Below, in pieces: positions 5,699-7,824 of a stretch of DNA of 7,824 nucleotides (within the stretch, counting starts at the first letter, position 1; every line of letters starts with the position of its first letter). Origin of the DNA: Alphaproteobacteria bacterium (lineage in GTDB: Bacteria; Pseudomonadota; Alphaproteobacteria; Sphingomonadales; Sphingomonadaceae); NCBI GenBank assembly GCA_028293055.1, contig JAQGLD010000121.1, positions 1 through 7,824 of the forward strand, in the 5' to 3' direction. Under the pieces are notes generated by a model. That model was not told where the DNA came from and made no database searches. It saw only the letters and a list, made by a program, of their open reading frames with translations. The position numbers and the translations under genes are program-made.

Positions 5699-6433
5699 TC
5701 AAGCCTTTCGCGCGGCGAGCAGGAACTCGACATTGCCCTCAGGTCCCGTAATCGGACTCGGCTCGATCCCTTCGACGGCCCAGCCGCGCGAGGCCACCCA
5801 ATCCGCCGCCGCGGCACAGACACGCTCGTGGACCGCCGGATCGCGCACCACCCCTCCCTTGCCGATCTCGCCGCGTTCGGCCTCGAACTGCGGCTTCACC
5901 AGGGCGACGAGCATCGCTCCCGGCCCGGCAAAGTCGAGCGCCCGATCGAGCACCTTGGCGAGCGAGATGAAGCTCGCGTCGCAAACGACGATGTCGATCG
6001 GCTCGACGATCACCTTTTCGGTCAGGTAGCGGGCATTGGTTTTTTCGTGGACGAGGACCCGCGAATCCTGGCGCAGCTTCCAGGCGAGCTGGTTGGTGCC
6101 GACATCGACCGCATAGACCCGGGCGGCGCCACGCTGGAGCAGCACGTCGGTGAATCCGCCCGTCGAGGATCCCACGTCGAGCGCAACCGCCCCGCTCACG
6201 TCCCAGCCGAAATGATCGAGCGCGTGGGCGAGCTTGGTCCCGCCGCGCGATACCCAGGGATGCTCGCGGCCGCGCATTTCGAGCGGGGCGTCGTCGGCAA
6301 GGCTCTGCCCGCTCTTGTCGATCTTGCGCTCGCCCGAGAAGACCAGGCCGGCGAGAATCACCGCCTGCGCCTTGGCGCGGCTCTCGACGAGGCCGCGGTC
6401 GACGAGAAGCTGGTCTGCACGGATCTTGGCCAT
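5699..6433 (-). CDS. tlyA: TlyA family rRNA (cytidine-2'-O)-methyltransferase
   Basis: A 244-residue SAM-dependent RNA methyltransferase of the TlyA (hemolysin A) family, which methylates ribose 2'-O positions of rRNA cytidines; mycobacterial TlyA acts on 16S and 23S rRNA and affects capreomycin sensitivity. Residues 1-60 form an S4 RNA-binding domain (RADQLLVDRGLVESRAKAQ). The Rossmann methyltransferase domain follows: SRGGTKL (K67), the SAM loop DVGSSTGGFTD (86-96), CDASFISL (D152), VKPQFE (K180) and NVEFLL (E236). The K-D-K-E tetrad is complete and at nearly the same positions as in the mycobacterial enzyme, so it should be active. The ATG at 6433 has AGGAG three bases upstream. It is the first gene of the tlyA-tspO-ubiK cluster. 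dxs, a frequent neighbour, lies upstream but is separated by a + strand small gene. Confidence 0.94.
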   Translation of the reverse strand: MAKIRADQLLVDRGLVESRAKAQAVILAGLVFSGERKIDKSGQSLADDAPLEMRGREHPWVSRGGTKLAHALDHFGWDVSGAVALDVGSSTGGFTDVLLQRGAARVYAVDVGTNQLAWKLRQDSRVLVHEKTNARYLTEKVIVEPIDIVVCDASFISLAKVLDRALDFAGPGAMLVALVKPQFEAERGEIGKGGVVRDPAVHERVCAAAADWVASRGWAVEGIEPSPITGPEGNVEFLLAARKA

Positions 6434-6464
6434 CGACTCCTGTTAGCCGGGTCGGTCGGCCAGG

Positions 6465-6490
6465 AGAAGCAGATGCACTTCTTGCATCTG
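6465..6490. repeat. Two interleaved inverted repeats in the tlyA leader
   Basis: AGAAG (6465-6469) is the reverse complement of CTTCT (6478-6482), and CAGATGCA (6470-6477) is the perfect reverse complement of TGCATCTG (6483-6490). The four arms follow one another with no spacer (A-B-A'-B'). The eight-pair stem with a CTTCT loop is the stronger fold; the shorter stem would exclude it. It lies 23 bases upstream of the tlyA ribosome-binding site. Confidence 0.55.
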
Positions 6491-6516
6491 TATATGTCTA
6501 TCTTTGCAGTTGAGAA
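6489..6516 (-). promoter_or_regulatory. Candidate tlyA promoter in AT-rich gap
   Basis: On the minus strand TTCTCA (6511-6516, four of six to TTGACA) is followed after 16 bases by TATACA (6489-6494). It is the best match in the gap upstream of tlyA and faces the candidate promoter of the + strand microprotein, with the two -35 boxes overlapping. A start near 6482 would fall inside the interleaved repeats. Confidence 0.3.
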
Positions 6517-6537
6517 TAGAGATTTATTCCCTAGATA
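6510..6537 (+). promoter_or_regulatory. Candidate promoter of the + strand microprotein
   Basis: TTGAGA (6510-6515, five of six to consensus) is followed after 16 bases by TAGATA (6532-6537), a weak -10. The surrounding 70 bases contain only 26 G or C by hand count, strongly AT-rich against the rest of the window. Transcription would begin near 6544, just before the GGAGCA/TGCTCC hairpin. Confidence 0.35.
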
Positions 6538-6547
6538 GGCGGTCACG

Positions 6548-6564
6548 GGAGCAGAACATGCTCC
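6548..6564 (+). promoter_or_regulatory. Leader hairpin upstream of the microprotein
   Basis: GGAGCA (6548-6553) pairs perfectly with TGCTCC (6559-6564) around a GAACA loop. The stem holds a GGGAG Shine-Dalgarno-like run and most of the ATG (6558-6560) of a four-codon mini-ORF, so its folding would hide that start. It ends six bases before the AAGGA site of the microprotein. Confidence 0.45.
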
Positions 6565-6572
6565 TTAGTTAA
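6558..6572 (+). CDS. Possible leader mini-ORF (M-L-L-S-stop)
   Basis: ATG CTC CTT AGT TAA, with GGGAG (6547-6551) six bases upstream. The TAA stop overlaps the AAGGA site (6571-6575) of the microprotein that starts 11 bases later, an arrangement that would allow translational coupling. So short a frame can easily occur by chance; the evidence is only its spacing and overlap. Confidence 0.2.
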   Translation: MLLS

Positions 6573-6583
6573 GGAAAAATGAA

Positions 6584-6664
6584 ATGCGTATGTTTGAAAC
6601 CGCCGCTGTCGGCCTCGTCGCCCTCGCCGCGCAGATGCTCGTCGTCGCCACGGTCCTGATCTAA
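6584..6664 (+). CDS. Hydrophobic 26-residue membrane microprotein, unknown function
   Basis: Reads MRMFETAAVGLVALAAQMLV then VATVLI and TAA. After the first five residues it is almost entirely Ala, Val, Leu, Met and Ile, enough for one membrane-spanning helix ending at the C-terminus, with a single Arg near the N-terminus. AAGGA lies eight bases upstream of the ATG. From codon 6 on nearly every codon ends in G or C, as expected of genes in GC-rich DNA, while the first codons are A/T-richer, as is common at starts. The unit stands alone: candidate promoter at 6510-6537, leader hairpin, and strong terminator at 6697-6723. It points away from tlyA and towards dxs. I do not recognise the family. 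It could be a small membrane regulator, a type I toxin-like peptide, or the visible part of a small regulatory RNA. Confidence 0.55.
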   Translation: MRMFETAAVGLVALAAQMLVVATVLI

Positions 6665-6696
6665 GAACCTCCTGCGACGGCCTTATGAGCCATGCG

Positions 6697-6723
6697 AAGC
6701 CGCCGGTCACCCGGCGGCTTTTT
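6697..6723 (+). terminator. Rho-independent terminator after the microprotein
   Basis: AAGCCGCCGG (6697-6706) and CCGGCGGCTT (6711-6720) form a perfect ten-pair stem around a TCAC loop, followed by a T-run (6719-6723). The T-run exists only in the + direction; reading from dxs on the minus strand the stem is followed by CGCATGG. It therefore ends the + strand transcript 33 bases after the microprotein stop, and is not a proper terminator for dxs. Confidence 0.85.
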
Positions 6724-6814
6724 GCATTTCAGGCCCCAGACACCCCGATTCACGCACTTTCGGTCGAAACCGCCGGTCGGGTTGCCCGAAGCTCCCTGAC
6801 GAAGGCACAAGCCC

Positions 6815-7824
6815 TCAGGCGCGGGCGCCCTCGACAACGCCGGCGCTGTTGTGGCGGAGGGCCTTGAGAACCGCGTCGACGATATGCTCGGCGTCGAGAC
6901 CGGCATCGGCGATCTGCTTCTCGGGCTTGTCCTGGTCGAGGAAGCGGTCGGGCAGGCGCATCGTGCGCAGCTTGAGGCCGGCGTCGATCAGTCCCTGGTC
7001 GCTGGCGAGGGTGAGGACGTGGGCTCCGAGCCCGCCGATCGAGGCTTCCTCCACCGTGACCGCGACTTCGTGGCTGGTCAGCAGGTGCCGGATCAGCTCC
7101 TCGTCGAGCGGCTTGGCGAAGCGGAGGTCGGCGACCGTGGTCGAAAGCCCCCTGCCCTCGAGCATGTCCGCGGCCTTGAGCGCTTCCTCGAGCCGGGTGC
7201 CGAGCGAGAGGATCGCGACCTTCTTGCCTTCGCGGACGATACGTCCCTTGCCGATCTCGAGCCGTTGCGGGGTCTCAGGAAGCGGCAGGCCGATCCCGTT
7301 GCCGCGCGGGTAGCGAACCGCGATCGGGCCTGAATCGTGCATCGCCATGGTGTGGACCATGTGAACCAGCTCGACCTCGTCGGCCGCAGCCATCACCACG
7401 AAATTGGGCAATGTCCCGAGGAAGGCGAGATCGAAGCTGCCGGCATGGGTGGCCCCGTCGGCGCCGACCAGCCCGGCGCGATCCATCGCGAAGCGCACCG
7501 GCAGATTCTGGATCGCGACGTCGTGGACGACCTGATCAGAAGCGCGCTGGAGGAAGGTCGAGTAGATCGCGCAGAACGGGCGCATGCCTTGCGCGGCGAG
7601 GCCGGCGGCGAAGGTCACCGCATGTTGCTCCGCGATGCCGACGTCGAAGAAGCGGTCGGGATAAGCGGCGGCAAACGCGTCGAGCCCGGTGCCCGATGGC
7701 ATTGCCGCGGTGATCGCGACGATGCGATCGTCGGTTGCTGCTTCCTTGGTGAGCTGCGCGCCGAAGACGTTCTGATATTGCGGCGGGCCCGGCGGGGCTT
7801 TCGCCTGCGTGCCGGTGATCACGT
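6815..7824 (-). CDS. dxs: 1-deoxy-D-xylulose-5-phosphate synthase, C-terminal half (5' end beyond window)
   Basis: Thiamine-diphosphate enzyme that joins pyruvate and glyceraldehyde 3-phosphate to make DXP, the first and controlling step of the MEP isoprenoid pathway. About 336 C-terminal residues are present of a family length near 640; the frame is open to the right edge, and the apparent first residue is an internal Val codon, not a start. Seen, counted from that Val: the transketolase pyrimidine-binding domain with [19 protein letters not shown], where E65 is the glutamate that activates the cofactor; [22 protein letters not shown] (88-109); [15 protein letters not shown] (114-128); and the C-terminal transketolase domain from about residue 190 ([30 protein letters not shown]). 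The stop is TGA at 6815-6817. No terminator with a T-run is visible on its strand before tlyA. Confidence 0.96.
   Translation of the reverse strand, partial: VITGTQAKAPPGPPQYQNVFGAQLTKEAATDDRIVAITAAMPSGTGLDAFAAAYPDRFFDVGIAEQHAVTFAAGLAAQGMRPFCAIYSTFLQRASDQVVHDVAIQNLPVRFAMDRAGLVGADGATHAGSFDLAFLGTLPNFVVMAAADEVELVHMVHTMAMHDSGPIAVRYPRGNGIGLPLPETPQRLEIGKGRIVREGKKVAILSLGTRLEEALKAADMLEGRGLSTTVADLRFAKPLDEELIRHLLTSHEVAVTVEEASIGGLGAHVLTLASDQGLIDAGLKLRTMRLPDRFLDQDKPEKQIADAGLDAEHIVDAVLKALRHNSAGVVEGARA

Noticed and set aside
5828..6538. A 236-codon + strand frame opposite tlyA
   Set aside because: Antisense to a complete tlyA with all catalytic residues; no recognisable domain.
6579..6659. Alternative start ATG AAA TGC in another frame overlapping the microprotein
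   Set aside because: Gives a Ser/Pro/Cys-rich peptide with no helix, and its ATG is only three bases from the AAGGA site; the frame beginning at 6584 is better spaced and gives a coherent hydrophobic helix.
1..7824. CRISPR array, insertion sequence or phage genes
   Set aside because: No regularly spaced direct repeats, transposase motifs or phage structural genes are visible on either strand.

Overview
The window is GC-rich chromosomal DNA from an alphaproteobacterium. The protein styles and gene set (dxs, tlyA, tspO, a UbiK/BMFP protein, a YbjN-domain protein, proC, ilvE) together with small dispersed GC-rich hairpin repeats suggest a sphingomonad. That placement is inference from family resemblance, not from a marker gene. 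Nearly all of the window is ordinary housekeeping or metabolic sequence.

Layout. Positions 1-1727 (+ strand) hold the 3' end of a crotonase-family (enoyl-CoA hydratase/isomerase) gene, then a GTG-started metallo-beta-lactamase-fold hydrolase with a Tat-type signal peptide. Positions 1728-1987 are non-coding. From there the main reading direction switches to the - strand: tRNA-Gln(TTG) with an encoded CCA, then, reading right to left, dxs (3' half, running off the right edge), tlyA, tspO, ubiK-like, ybjN-domain, proC and ilvE. tlyA, tspO and ubiK are tightly packed (gaps of about 32 and 19 bases) and look like one transcription unit. ybjN and proC may continue it after gaps of about 100 and 180 bases. 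ilvE appears to have its own promoter, overlapped by a perfect 14-bp palindrome.

The most unusual stretch lies between tlyA and dxs (about 6434-6814). These two genes often sit together, but here an AT-rich island (26 of 70 bases G or C in 6471-6540, by hand count) is followed by a + strand unit opposed to both neighbours. It has a candidate promoter, a leader hairpin, a 4-codon mini-ORF whose stop overlaps a Shine-Dalgarno, a 26-residue almost wholly hydrophobic microprotein, and a strong rho-independent terminator. The protein is too short for usual gene callers and I do not recognise it. This is the best candidate here for something undescribed.

Functional links. DXS feeds the MEP isoprenoid pathway, which supplies the ubiquinone side chain. 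The UbiK-like protein belongs to a family that assists ubiquinone synthesis. TspO is a membrane tetrapyrrole/sterol-binding protein. TlyA methylates rRNA. ProC and IlvE complete proline and branched-chain amino acid synthesis. Two REP-like hairpin elements lie in the gaps near proC and ilvE.
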